A stretch of 64,000 nucleotides of DNA, from contig OX442322.1 in the NCBI GenBank assembly GCA_949358305.1, forward strand, positions 1,858,001-1,922,000, read 5' to 3'. The notes beneath the pieces were generated by a model. That model saw nothing but the letters and a program-made list of their open reading frames with translations. It was not told the origin of the DNA and made no database searches. This stretch comes from Strigamia acuminata (lineage: Eukaryota > Arthropoda > Chilopoda > Geophilomorpha > Linotaeniidae). Shown here one piece after another: positions 54,459 to 64,000 of the stretch. The translations under genes and the position numbers were made by a program. Within the stretch, counting starts at the first letter, position 1; every line of letters starts with the position of its first letter.

Positions 54459-55108
54459 GTCTTTGTGTTTGTCCCCATGTTGAAAGCGTCCGTAATTGGC
54501 GCTTGGCCCGAATCTCTGCGTTGTTGCGCGAGTCTGCCCTCTTCGGCGACCAATTCCGCTTCAACCTTTTCCAGTGTGAAATCCTTATCGTCCCATCGAT
54601 AAATACTCTGCACAATTGACTGGTATTCTTGTGGCAGGTATCGGATGAGCTGGAATGCCTGATACAAATTGTCCAAGTCGTGTTTGACGTCGGCTAATCG
54701 CTTTGCTGCATTGCGTATTTTCGCCGCGAATACGCCGATCGTCTCCGTCGCTGGTTCGTACTTCAGATTGAAGAATTCGTCCAACAGACGTATTATTCTC
54801 GCCCTCGAGACCGGTTCGAAGTTAGTTTTCAGCGTATCCCACGCTGTTTTCGCGTCCTCGGTCCCGCTGAGCAATTCGTGGTATTGCTCCTCAATGGCGT
54901 AGTAAATTAGGCTGAAAGCTCGCCCCTTTCGCAGTTGAAAGTCCGAGCGATCTCGCCAAGACGCTCCCGGTGCCAGCGCTTCTTGTGTCCCGTCGGTGAA
55001 AGCCCAACATCCGTGGTGCATCAACAGCACTTTGATTTGCTGTTTCCACGTATCGTAATTTGTCCTGTTCAAAAGTGTAATTTTCCGGTCGAGTTTTTCC
55101 GTGTCCAT
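54428..55108 (-). pseudogene. Copia-4 gag, fused to host flank
   Basis: Begins MDTEKLDRKITLLNRTNYD at 55108 and keeps the full copia gag helical domain (HGCWAFTDGTQEALAPGASW, VSRARIIRLLDEFFNLKYEP, AAKIRNAAKRLADVKHDLDN, RYLPQEYQSIVQSIYRW) through EEGRLAQQRRDSGQAPIT. After MGTNTKT the frame enters the duplicated flank, adds HRYPLRANP and stops. The zinc knuckle, protease and everything downstream are missing. The retained part is uninterrupted, so a truncated capsid-like protein could still be made. Confidence 0.9.
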
Positions 55109-55896
55109 TGTGAAATTGGGTGTCCACCACTTGTTAAACACTGTATACACACACAGATTTCCTCAAAAACACTTTCAAAACTGTTACTCGTAGAAAATAG
55201 TGCAATTTCCACGAGGTTAATGCGCTCTTAAACTAAGTTAGTGTATCCTGTTAACAACACTAAGCTAATAATGGTATCCAACAATAGTAAACGAAATAAA
55301 CGAAATAAATAGTTCATGTATGTTGTCTTCCTGCTGTAGACTATCCACTTGTTTCGTACTGACAGCTTTGAATCACACTTCACGTGTGGTTGAGAAAAAT
55401 CGTCGTCCTGCGTATCGCTGATTTTTCCTCGTTTTTCCGTCTTACGTCTCGAAAAATTCAGTTCCTTCGAGAATTTTCTCGTTTTTGGCAATTCCCGTTC
55501 GTTTATTGCTCGTTCACACTTCCCGTGTGGTTGTCGAGCGTCGTCGTCCTTGCGTATTTGTCGTCGAGTTGTTTTCTCGGCGAAAATTAACGCCACGTCG
55601 ACGTTACGTATCGCGCCTCGCGATATTCGGAGAAATCGTCCGAAAATGGCCAAAATAAACTTATAAATCAAATGTTCTATAATGTTCGAACCCGTTTAGT
55701 GTTCCTGCGTCGCTTGATGGCCAATAATCGCTTGTAGAACCATGGATCCTTGGCATAAGCACAGGTTGATGACCTTCCTCATGGGCGCCGCCATTTTGGA
55801 TTTGGAGGAGAAAACGCCCACTTTTCCACCTGGTTGACTTGGATTGCTTCTAAACACTCTGGATGTTTTTCCCACGTTGTTTGTGGCCCATAACCT
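55109..55896 (-). promoter_or_regulatory. Copia-4 leader with primer-binding site and hairpins
   Basis: Minus strand just inside the LTR: AGGTTATGGGCCACAAAC, the half-tRNA initiator-Met site. Hairpins CACAC-TTCAC-GTGTG (55374-55388), CACAC-TTCCC-GTGTG (55515-55529) and GTATCGC...GCGATAT (55608-55626) correspond to those of Copia-3. No gene. Confidence 0.7.
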
Positions 55897-56217
55897 TGTT
55901 GTGTGTTGCTATAAAACAACTGCAAACTTGTGTAGACAGTGGCTGAGAAAAACATTAGTTGTGAAGACAAAATGACAAGTCATCATTGCAGGTGAGAATC
56001 AAAACATCAAGTGAGTTTTATTGATTGGTCACATGACCTCTTTGCAATAAGAGCCACCTGTAGGCAGCAAACAAACACTGCATGTAAACAAACACTGCGA
56101 TTACTCGCATTGGCCAAATACATGCATTAACACCGGGTTACATGATAATACGAAAAGATATACATATATACATGTGGTAAATAGTAATTGCTTATTAATA
56201 TACGCCATATCTTAACA

Positions 56218-56826
56218 AGGTAGACGTTTACCGAAGCAACGACAGACGTTTCAGCGACGTCACGGAATTTTTGGCGAACATTTCGGGACGATTTCGATTT
56301 TTGGACGAGTTTGGTGCGACGGGCACAAACGCATCACGGATTTGCCCGTAGCGGGTATCTGTGCAACGGAGGGACTGGTTAAGTCTTGTGCCAGGTGCAC
56401 AAGTGAATTTCGGCGCTCAGGATCGACGTTTCAACGGCGTCTACGCGGGATTTGCAACGCAGAAATCCCGCAAATAAGAAGACAACGTGCCAACATTTTA
56501 TTGTTTATTTGGGTTGTCGTGAAACTTTGTATAGAGTTTAAGTTTTTGTTTTGGGGTCCCTTTGTTTGTTTTCCGCCTTTTACGCAGTCCCGTAGCGGAA
56601 TCCTATTTCCGCACAGGCTATTTCTGGCCACCAAGTGTCCCGCGGGCCCAGGTGCACCGGTCGGAACTTGGGAAATACTGTGTGGAGTTGTTCATCTCAC
56701 TTAGTGAGATTTGTCCCAGGGAGACTGTATTTTCGCCTTATTTTTGGAAAGAAAATTAGTGTTTTTGTGTTTTTTCAAAGTGGAAAAGTGCTTTTTAGTG
56801 AAAGTGCTGCGAATTATTTAGTGAAA
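56218..56826 (+). other. continuing leader before the integrase-like ORF
   Basis: Open frame extends upstream of 56827 to 56635 without an ATG start (GTG at 56635). I place the start at the first ATG with good context, 56827. No recognised element besides the duplicated flank. Confidence 0.45.
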
Positions 56827-58995
56827 ATGTGTTTTGTGCCATCACTAAATTTATTAGTGAGTGTGGTGTATATTTGCGGTGCAAATTTTGTGCAAACGAT
56901 ACTTTGTGCAACGAGAAGGTCTGTAACAGACAATGGGAATGCCTGCAACAAACAGGCAACCGATGACACACACAAGGCAAAATTAAAGTTGGAAACACAG
57001 GAACAAAAGGTCTTTAATGGACAATTGGAAAAAGAAATTAGTGTTCTTGAAAAAGTTAATAATTTGAAATTGAAATCTGATTTGAATGAAACGGTATTTT
57101 TACTAACCCATTTAATTTATAAGAGCGCATTAACACATGACATGGTAGTGTTGGCAGGGGCCATTAATGATCTAATTTTAGCAATTAGTAAAATGCATGT
57201 GCATGAAAGAGAAGCAAATGAGATTAGTAATAGCAAAGTGCGAAGCACTAGTAATTTAAAACAGAGCGATAGAGTGGTTGATTCGAATGGAATTTCGAAC
57301 AACAGAGAAGATTTGAGCACAGTCTCAAATAATGATGTACTAAATATCAAATCCCAACATAGGTATGGGAATTTAGAGTTTTTGGACAAAGTCCAAATGA
57401 AAGCTAGCAAAGGAAATAGGAAATTGAATTTTACCACAGTTAAATGCGTTAACTCCCTTAGTTTTGTCAAAACAAAGAAGGTAATTAGGCCTAGTTTGAC
57501 AGGATCAGATTATTCGAACCAGGTTCGGAATAAAAAGAACGAGGGGGACAGAGTTAATCAAATTAACATCCAAGGTTCTAGTAGACAGAATCAGCAAAGG
57601 GTTTTTGTAAGAACCACAGAAAAGAACCCCCCGTCTTTAGATCAGTATAGGGAATTAAACAAATTGGATTGTGCAACCACAATTAAACATGGTGACCCCC
57701 TTAATGGCACTAGTCGAAACAAGAGAAATGAAAATAGATCTGCAAAAATGGAATTTTTGAACCGGGTTCGAAATAAAAAGCGAGAGGGGGATCCAAATAG
57801 AAGTGATCTTTTAGGAAAGATTTCTAGTAATTCTAAAAGAGGTTTCAGAAACCAAAAGCCAAGTATGGCAACAGAAATTAAACGGAATGGTCCCTTCAAT
57901 TCTGGTATTAAAAACCAGAAAGAGAGTTCTAAAAATGTTACGAAGCGGAAGGAAAAGTTTGATAAGGACAGGGTCCTTCCGTTCTCATTGTGGCATACCC
58001 GGATGGGGTATTTAGATGAAGACAGTATCTACGCCATGAATGGATCACAAAATGTTTTTGGTGTCCGATTAGAAGACACGGGGACCGCCCCTACAACAGG
58101 GGACTTTGCAAATACAGATATTTACTCAACACAAAGAGATAATGACAGGAAAACTTTAGAAGCTGTACATTTGAGTGTTTGGAGGGCCCCAACTAGAGAT
58201 AGATATATCATTATAACGGATGATTGCTCTGAATATGTGTGGTTTAGACCACTGAAAGAAAACAGCATTTTAATAAAATTTCAGAATTGGTTAAATGAGA
58301 TTAAATGCTTGACAGGAACCGTGAATAGAGTTTATTTGGGCCCTGGGATGGATTTTTCCACAGAAGAATTGACAGCGTGGGTAGAAATAATGGAGAATTT
58401 CGAGATTACAATTAATAGTGTAGATTCTAATAACCCACTGGCTGACTCCATCTCCGAGAGGGCTAATACAGATATCATAAACGGGGTGGAAAATTTGATC
58501 GTAGAGAATAAATTCCCCAATAGTTTGTGGTTGGAGCTGGCCAACACAATAGTCTATTTGAGAAATAGAACCCCCAGAATGGATTTAGACTGGAAAACCC
58601 CATACAACGTATTGTATGACCGATGTGTATCGGTACGGCATCACAGATGCGTGGGGTCGAGTGTTAGAGTTTTCCACATTAACAATGGGAAGAGGTGTTC
58701 CTGGGTGGGCGCCTTAGTTGGGTATTCGACATCTAATAAGAAATACCGGGTCTGGGACCAAGTAAGAGACAGAATTGTTCAAACGGATAAGGTACAGATA
58801 CACGAGTGGAGTTATTGGCACGAGGGGGAATTAAAACCCTTTCTGGAAATTTCCAAAGTTGATAATTGCATTGGGAGTTTGAATGAAGAAATTCCATCAA
58901 GGGTTGAGGTGCCAAAATCCCCTCAACGAGAAGTCCCCTCAACATTAGACTTGTTGAATTTAGAAAATCCCCCATTGTCGTTAAGTGAAGGTTAG
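56827..58995 (+). CDS. copia integrase-like protein, catalytic and zinc sites lost
   Basis: 722 uninterrupted codons from an ATG in context GAAAATGT. The N-terminus is hydrophobic (CFVPSLNLLVSVVYICGANF), signal-peptide-like; then a coiled-coil-like stretch to residue 130 and a long basic region with repeated VRNKKNEGD/VRNKKREGD. From residue 386 it follows the copia layout: LWHTRMGYLDEDSI (pre-integrase), VHLSVWRAP, IIITDDCSEYVWF, YLGPGMDF, SERANTDI, LELANTIVYLRNRTP, ALVGYSTSNKKYRVWD. Against Copia-3, the second zinc His is Tyr, the CxxC is gone, the first catalytic Asp is Ser and the second is Gly; the Glu remains. No protease or reverse transcriptase follows. The fold is kept without activity, so it is a domesticated or accessory protein rather than a working integrase (inference). 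Confidence 0.8.
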   Translation: MCFVPSLNLLVSVVYICGANFVQTILCATRRSVTDNGNACNKQATDDTHKAKLKLETQEQKVFNGQLEKEISVLEKVNNLKLKSDLNETVFLLTHLIYKSALTHDMVVLAGAINDLILAISKMHVHEREANEISNSKVRSTSNLKQSDRVVDSNGISNNREDLSTVSNNDVLNIKSQHRYGNLEFLDKVQMKASKGNRKLNFTTVKCVNSLSFVKTKKVIRPSLTGSDYSNQVRNKKNEGDRVNQINIQGSSRQNQQRVFVRTTEKNPPSLDQYRELNKLDCATTIKHGDPLNGTSRNKRNENRSAKMEFLNRVRNKKREGDPNRSDLLGKISSNSKRGFRNQKPSMATEIKRNGPFNSGIKNQKESSKNVTKRKEKFDKDRVLPFSLWHTRMGYLDEDSIYAMNGSQNVFGVRLEDTGTAPTTGDFANTDIYSTQRDNDRKTLEAVHLSVWRAPTRDRYIIITDDCSEYVWFRPLKENSILIKFQNWLNEIKCLTGTVNRVYLGPGMDFSTEELTAWVEIMENFEITINSVDSNNPLADSISERANTDIINGVENLIVENKFPNSLWLELANTIVYLRNRTPRMDLDWKTPYNVLYDRCVSVRHHRCVGSSVRVFHINNGKRCSWVGALVGYSTSNKKYRVWDQVRDRIVQTDKVQIHEWSYWHEGELKPFLEISKVDNCIGSLNEEIPSRVEVPKSPQREVPSTLDLLNLENPPLSLSEG

Positions 58996-59107
58996 GTTTA
59001 GGTTAGCCAGCCCCATTTACTGACACGTGATGCCATTTTGTTTTTAGATGGTCGTTTTGCTAATCCGGGAGTTTGTTCATTTCCCAATATGGCCGAATGG
59101 ATGATTT

Positions 59108-59258
59108 TGAAAAAGTGGGGGTTAAGAAAAGTGAAAGTGGGGGTTAAGAAAAGTGAAAGTGGGGGTTAAGAAAAGTGAAAGTGGAGGTTAAGAAAAATGA
59201 AAATGGGAGTAAAGAAAAGTGAAAGTGGGGGTTAAGAAAAGTGAAAGTGGGGGTTAAT
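59108..59258. repeat. 22-bp minisatellite
   Basis: About seven copies of GTGGGGGTTAAGAAAAGTGAAA, with variants GTGGAGGTTAAG and ATGGGAGTAAAG in the middle. It starts 110 bp after the integrase-like ORF. Confidence 0.9.
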
Positions 59259-60029
59259 CAAATGGACCTCCATTGACGGCGAGCATTGTTTGGCATCGTT
59301 TAAAGTAGCCCGGCGGTATTGAAAGTGGGGGTAAAGGCAAAAAAAAAGTGAGAGTAATTTAAAAAGTCTCGTTACGCGATGGGGAGTTGAATGATATATG
59401 ACAATGGTAAATTGGAAAAAGTAGGGATAAAAAGTGGGAGTAAATCGTATGGGCTCCCGAAGGCAGCGGGCATCGTTTGGCATTGTTCAAACTCATCTCC
59501 GATCAAAATTTGTCTTGCTCTTTACCTACGGCAACTGAAAGTCGCCCATTTGACCCAAGGACCAAATGGACAAAATAGCAGCCGTATGGTTACGGGTTTG
59601 ATCAAATGGTCGAATTTCATTAGGCTCAGCCCAAAAAAATTGTTGTGTGTGTTTTAACCGGTCACTCGTCATTTCCCCAGGCAGTAGAGACAAAACAACA
59701 CACTGCCATCGGGTCCAGAGTTGTGCTGTAACTGAAACAAATTTATTTGTAAAATTTTGCGAGTGGGTCATACCCATTTTATAGAAGAGAGGAGGTAGGT
59801 ATATTCTACCCTTTCTTTCGGTTCCGGTTGAAGTTTCTATAGTTTTCTATGATTTATTCTGCCACACCCCTTGGGCAGAATGGACGTGTCCTACCTACCT
59901 TACCTCTTCCTGTATAATGGGTATGGCCCGCCAGCTGTTAATGGGTATATAAGTAGCTCCAAAAATCAAAATTTTTCAGTTGCAATTCTTGTGCCCAAAC
60001 CGGGAGGTGAACCCCTGCCCCAAGAACAA
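59259..60029. other. noncoding stretch
   Basis: No gene seen. ACTATAGAAA-type text near 59840 and a TATATAAG promoter-like word at about 59946 (GGGTATATAAGTAGC) may belong to a small LTR or promoter, but nothing else supports it. Confidence 0.35.
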
Positions 60030-61060
60030 GAAAGGACAAGAAAAGACTGAGGAAAATTTGTCTCACGCGGGCAGAATCACACCGTTAACCGGCTCCCTCT
60101 TCCTGCTCTGTTTACACCTATAATTCTTTTAAAACCCACCAGACGGCGCTCTTTGCGGTTACGCAACAAAGCGGGGTTTTCAAGGTAAATAAGAGCCAGA
60201 AATGATTGGACCAACCAGTTCTCTTTGATCATTGAAAATTTTTCATAGTTTTTTTTTTTTTTAAAAATTTTGAAAATTTGGGCATAGGTTTCCCACTCCT
60301 TTAGGGTCCAGAGTCGTTGATCAACTGAAAAAATTCTGATTTGTGACTCCTTATGTACCCGCAAAAGACCATTCTAGAAAATTCATGGTTCCAAACCGGT
60401 TCAAACTAGTTTTTCATTGAATTTTCTAGAAGGGTCTTTTGCGGGTATATAAGGAGTGACAAATCAGAATTCTTTCAGTTGGAGTGACAAATCAGAATTC
60501 TTTCAGTTAATCAACGACTCTGGACCCTGAAGGAATGGGGAACCTCTGCTCAAATTTTCAAAATTTTGAAAAAAAAACTTAGAAAAATTTTGAAAAAAAA
60601 AAAAAAAAACTTTGAAAAAATTACAACAAAGCGATCTTAGGACAAGATAGGACAAGAAAGGACAAGAAAGGACAAGACAGGACAAGATAGGACAAGAAAA
60701 GACAAGATAGGACAAGATAGGACAAGAAAGGACAAGATAGGACAAGAAAGAACAAGATAGGACAAGAAAAGACAAGATAGGACAAGATAGGACAAGAAAG
60801 GACAAGATAGGACAAGAAAGGACAAGATAGGACAAGAAAAGACTGAGGAAAATTAGTGTCACGCAGGGTGAATCACACACACCGTTAACCGGCTGCCTCT
60901 ACCTGCTCCGTTTACACCTTTAATTCTTCTGAAACCCACCAGATGGCGCACACTGCGGTTACGCAACAGGCTCGTCACTTGTAAACTTACAAAAGGGAGA
61001 TTTTCAAGGTAAGCAAGAGCCATAAGTGACTGGACCAACCAGTTCTCTTTGATCAGTTAG
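60030..61060. repeat. composite repeat: direct duplication around a palindrome and satellite
   Basis: A block of about 200 bp (GACTGAGGAAAATT..., CACCGTTAACCGGCT..., CGGTTACGCAACA, GGACCAACCAGTTCTCTTTGATCA) occurs at 60045-60233 and 60841-61055. Between the copies lie inverted arms (60257-60400 and 60410-60590, sharing TAGAA[A/G]..CTTTTGCGGGTA and TCAACGACTCTGGACCCT) and a 10-bp minisatellite AGGACAAGAT/AGGACAAGAA (60640-60842). Confidence 0.85.
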
Positions 61061-61329
61061 ACTAACAAAGTCAGCCAGTGAATGGCACGGCTAGCTTAGC
61101 TCTGACATCATGCTTAGTGTTTGTTTAATTTTTTTTTCTTAAATTATTTTTATATAAAAAATGAAATCCATTTAGATTCGCTCTGTGCTTAAGATGAATA
61201 GATGCAAAATCAAGAAATGTGTTGAGTTTTTAAAAGGAAAAAGAGAAAATAGACGTCTAAGGATTTCAAGTTGAACGTCAAGTTGGAACAACTCTTGGCG
61301 AAATGCCGAGAATATGATCATTTTGTGAA
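61061..61329. other. noncoding stretch
   Basis: Nothing recognised. Confidence 0.4.
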
Positions 61330-61612
61330 AATTGCAATTTTCTTAAAAATTTTTAGTACAAAAGATTTGAGAATTAGTCATTTTTAGACTAAACAAATGT
61401 TGCTCTACAAGTTTACAATTGGAAATTTCAGTATATCTCTAACGGTTTCCGAGATAATTTTCAGATGACCTTGAAGGAACATCCCAAGATCAAATTTCGG
61501 GTCACCAAATGATTGCCCCACCCAACTTTAATACTTTACCATCATTAGATCAGATGAATTGTCAGCATTTTCAGAAATATTTACTATAGTGATAGACTTT
61601 TTGTTCACCCTG
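61330..61612. mobile_element. right end of a mariner-like element
   Basis: Ends TTGTTCACCCTG followed by TA, and inward it resembles the right arm at 33664-33953 (GCTCTACAA.TTT..AATTG, GACCTTGAAGG, GATCAAATTT, CCACCCAACTT) at reduced identity. The left end is missing. Confidence 0.65.
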
Positions 61613-61639
61613 TATAATCAAACAGAACACAGTTATAAA

Positions 61640-63062
61640 ATGTGCTGGATAATCAATACCCTTCTTGGACGGCGTGGACCAGTGCCAAATACTCCGCTTC
61701 CATCGTACTTCAGGCTACAGAACTTTGCTTTCTACAACCCCAGCAAACAAGAGCTTCACCCATGAACATCACAAATCCACCAAAACTTTTTCAGTGATGC
61801 AAGTCCGTCGCCCAAGAAGCGTCTGTAAAAATTCTTAAATCAACACTTTCACAATTTGACAAATTTATACAATAATGTTTTCTGTTAACAACATACTGAG
61901 CTATTTCTAAAAGAGCATTCACATGTTTTTGTGTAAAAGCTGTATTAAACTGGGACATGTAAATTGTTGAATAAAGGATGTCTGGCCTCGTTCGAGACGC
62001 CAGGAACATCAGACTACCAACTAATGAGCGATATTCAAAACTAGAACTCGATTCAACACCCCCTTCAATCTTATTAAAGATTGAACCAACAGCAATAGAA
62101 ACTTTAATTTTATTGTTTGTCGTTAAATTGTATTTTTTTGCCAATTTATCAAGAAAATGTTCTTGATGTAAACAAATTGTATTCTTTGTGCGGTTGAACT
62201 GGACACCCAACAATTTCGTGACACGACCTAAATTTACAATATTAAATCTCTGACTGATTAAATGGATAATCCTTTCTTGAACAGACACATCACTTGTAAA
62301 TAAAACCATATCATCAACGTATATCAACAGTAGTGCATTGTAACCAAAAGTGTACACACAAGTACACCCGACAACTTTGGAAAACCCCAAATCCAGTAGG
62401 GTGGCGTCTAGTTCTTTGTACTACATCCTATCGGATTGGTGTAACCCATATAATGCCCTTGTCAAATACCAGACATTATCTGAACCTGGAGTTTCGAATT
62501 CTTTTGGAATTTTTATGTGGATTGTGTAGTCCAATTTACCATAAAGGTACGCGCATTTGACATCCAAATGCACGTCAACCCAACCTCGTAATACGACCAA
62601 CAAACAAAAGAATAACCTTATTAGAGTAAAGTTCACCACGGGAGAAAATACTTCTTTGTAATCCACCCCTTTTGTCTGCCTAAAACCTTGTGCTAATATT
62701 CTAGCACGATAACGAGCTATTTTCCCATTTTCATCTTCCTTTAGTTTGTAAACCCATTTGTGTCCTAACACTTTCGCTTTGGGCCTCGGGACCTCAGTAT
62801 AAACTTCTCTTTCCTGTAATGTCTCTATTTCTTCTTCTATGGCTTCAGTCCATTCCTTAGACTAGGGGTGATGCCATGGCTTCTTGATAAGTTTTAGGTT
62901 GCTTGATTGCACAATAAACACTTATCGGTTTTGTGGCTATTAAAACCGTTTCATCTATTGCCATTTCTGTTTCATCAATCGTTGATTCTTCAATTGTATT
63001 TATTGGCTTTTTAATTGGGATGAAATCAAACTTGGATGCATTGTAAAATATGCCGTATTCGC
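61640..63062 (-). pseudogene. Copia-5 pol fragment: linker, reverse transcriptase, RNase H
   Basis: Minus strand: linker with PKTYQEAMASPL and EAIEEEIETLQEREVYTEVP (63060-62790), then HKWVYKLKEDENGKIARYRA, HLDVKCAYLYGKL, LYGLHQSDRM and a stop near 62423, then IYVDDMVLF (active site intact), RTRPDILYSTIYMSQF, FTDASWATD, a stop, and STMEAEYLALV up to about 61640. Frameshift near 62860. Truncated at the left by the mariner-like end. Close relative of Copia-6. Confidence 0.85.
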
Positions 63063-63065
63063 GAC

Positions 63066-64000
63066 TTAACAGAGAACTTGAAGAAGTGCGCGAATGTGGG
63101 TCTTGTTAAAACAATTGTTGAATTGCAATAATGCAATGAAGGAATAGAAAATGTCCGGTCGAGTACGAGAAGCGAGGAACAGTAGAGACCCGATTAATGA
63201 TCGATACGGGAAGTCGGATAAATTCTCAGTGGATCCCTTCGTGAGCGTTGTTCCTGGCGTAACGGAAACTTTAATCATCTTGTCTGTAACAACCTCAAAC
63301 TTCTTGTGGATTTTATCGATGTAAAAACGTTGGATGATGAAAGTTCTTCCCATCGTTCGGATAAACTTGACGCCAAGGAGTTTTGAAATTGGGCCGAGGT
63401 TGACGATTTCGAACTTCGTTAATATTAGCTGTATGATACGATCGAAGACAGAGTCCGTTGAGTAGAATAACACGATTTCATCCACGTACACAAGCATGAC
63501 GACCGAAGTTCCGAAAATGTAAACGCAATTGCATGCGGGCAGCTTCCGAAATCCGAGTCCTCGTAATGTTTCATCTAGCTTCTCAAACCACTGACGGCCA
63601 GATTGGTGAAGACCGTACTGTGATTTAATGAGAAACCAGACAAGATCCGGGTTCGAACAATAGGCACCGGCTAGAATTCTCATGTAGACACGATGTTCTA
63701 ATTCCCCGTAAAGGTATGCGCACTTTACGTCAAGGTGTGCGTCTTTCCAGCCTTGGAGAACCACGAGGAGGCAGAAGAAAAATCTGATGAGAACAAAATT
63801 CACAACCGGGCTGAAGACCTCGTCGTAGTCAACGCCGAGAGTATGTCGGAATCTTTGCGCGACTAATCTAGCGCGGGATCAATTGATTTTTCTTGTTTCG
63901 TCCGTCTATAATTTAAAGATCCACTTGCAGCCAGGTATCGTAGTATTCGCGAGCTTCGAAACCTCTTGGTAGACCTCTCTTGTCTTAAAAGTCCCCAGTT
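63066..64000 (-). pseudogene. Copia-6 pol fragment: reverse transcriptase
   Basis: Runs off the window's right edge. Minus strand: TREVYQEVSKL and IPGCKWIFKL near 63900-63990, then FFFCLLVVLQGWKDAHLDVK, YGLHQSGRQWFEKLD, an altered active-site box YVDEIVLF (Glu for the second Asp), and RTRPDIFYSFIALLQFN before a stop at 63066. Stops occur near 63885-63910. It is cut just where Copia-5 begins, giving two related copia fragments head to tail. Confidence 0.85.

Larger units (their letters stand above)
53991..56217 (-). mobile_element. Copia-4: rearranged, pol-less copia element
   Basis: Two 321-bp LTRs (53991-54311, 55897-56217; two visible differences), TG...CA ends and TSD AGGTA (53986-53990, 56218-56222). 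Inside are the leader and gag only. The left LTR is followed not by pol but by a 147-bp copy (54312-54458) of the DNA that lies to the right of the whole element (56218-56364), fused straight into gag. Sister of Copia-3 by gag and leader. Confidence 0.88.

Noticed and set aside
58993-59020. TTAGG/TTTAGG-like telomeric words after the integrase-like ORF
   Set aside because: Only about three imperfect units, too short to call a telomeric tract.
60503-60880. Open frames rich in Leu-Ser-Cys-Pro
   Set aside because: They are translations of the AGGACAAGAT minisatellite in three frames, not proteins.

Overview
The window reads as a repeat-packed, AT-rich stretch of an animal (probably invertebrate) nuclear genome. 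Evidence: a multi-exon gene with GT-AG introns, Ty1/copia elements whose primer-binding sites match initiator tRNA-Met, Ty3/gypsy remnants, mariner-, Harbinger- and hAT-like miniature elements, two Mutator-like (MULE) transposon genes, and many minisatellites. I recognise no ordinary host gene, rRNA, tRNA or CRISPR array. The species cannot be named from the sequence.

Layout. 0-8.4 kb: minisatellite, then Copia-1 (minus strand, 3392-8394), complete with 124-bp LTRs and an AAATT target-site duplication (TSD), its gag split by a 416-bp MITE and pol by one stop. 8.4-13 kb: foldback repeats around an intact single-exon gene (9257-11470) for a FLYWCH-like/MULE transposase with an AT-hook and a C-terminal RING finger, flanked by inverted GCCAGCG arrays. 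13-23 kb: gypsy pol debris, a TIR element with a GC-rich palindromic core, a palindrome with two 541-bp arms, and a gypsy integrase tail carrying a 121-bp hAT-like MITE. 23.32-30.12 kb: a complete 6.8-kb MULE-class transposon with a 9-bp TSD, 135-bp subterminal repeats and a five-exon transposase gene ending in a PHD-like finger and a USP/UCH-type cysteine protease domain. 31.28-33.95 kb: a mariner-like element with about 290-bp TIRs, with a Harbinger-like element nested in it that encodes a Ser/Lys-rich protein with a SUMO-interaction-like motif. 34.6-38.6 kb: a 17-bp minisatellite, an LTR, a broken Ulp1-like protease gene and a gypsy integrase tail.

38.6-50.2 kb is a nest: decayed Copia-2 (plus strand) was hit by a GTCGAC-rich element and by a GGATCCG-rich element with an 8-bp TSD, and Copia-3 (minus, CGGAT TSD) then inserted in the latter. 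50.4-59 kb: an LTR-like region, an initiator-Met 3'-end primer-binding site at 52984, a leader invaded by the rearranged Copia-4 (53991-56217), and an open 722-codon ORF (56827-58995) with a copia pre-integrase/integrase fold whose zinc ligands and two catalytic Asp are replaced. 59-64 kb: minisatellites, duplications, a mariner-like end, and two copia reverse transcriptase fragments.

Most insertions can be ordered in time by nesting and TSDs. The best candidates for undescribed biology are the MULE-RING gene, the MULE with a cysteine protease, and the catalytically dead integrase ORF.
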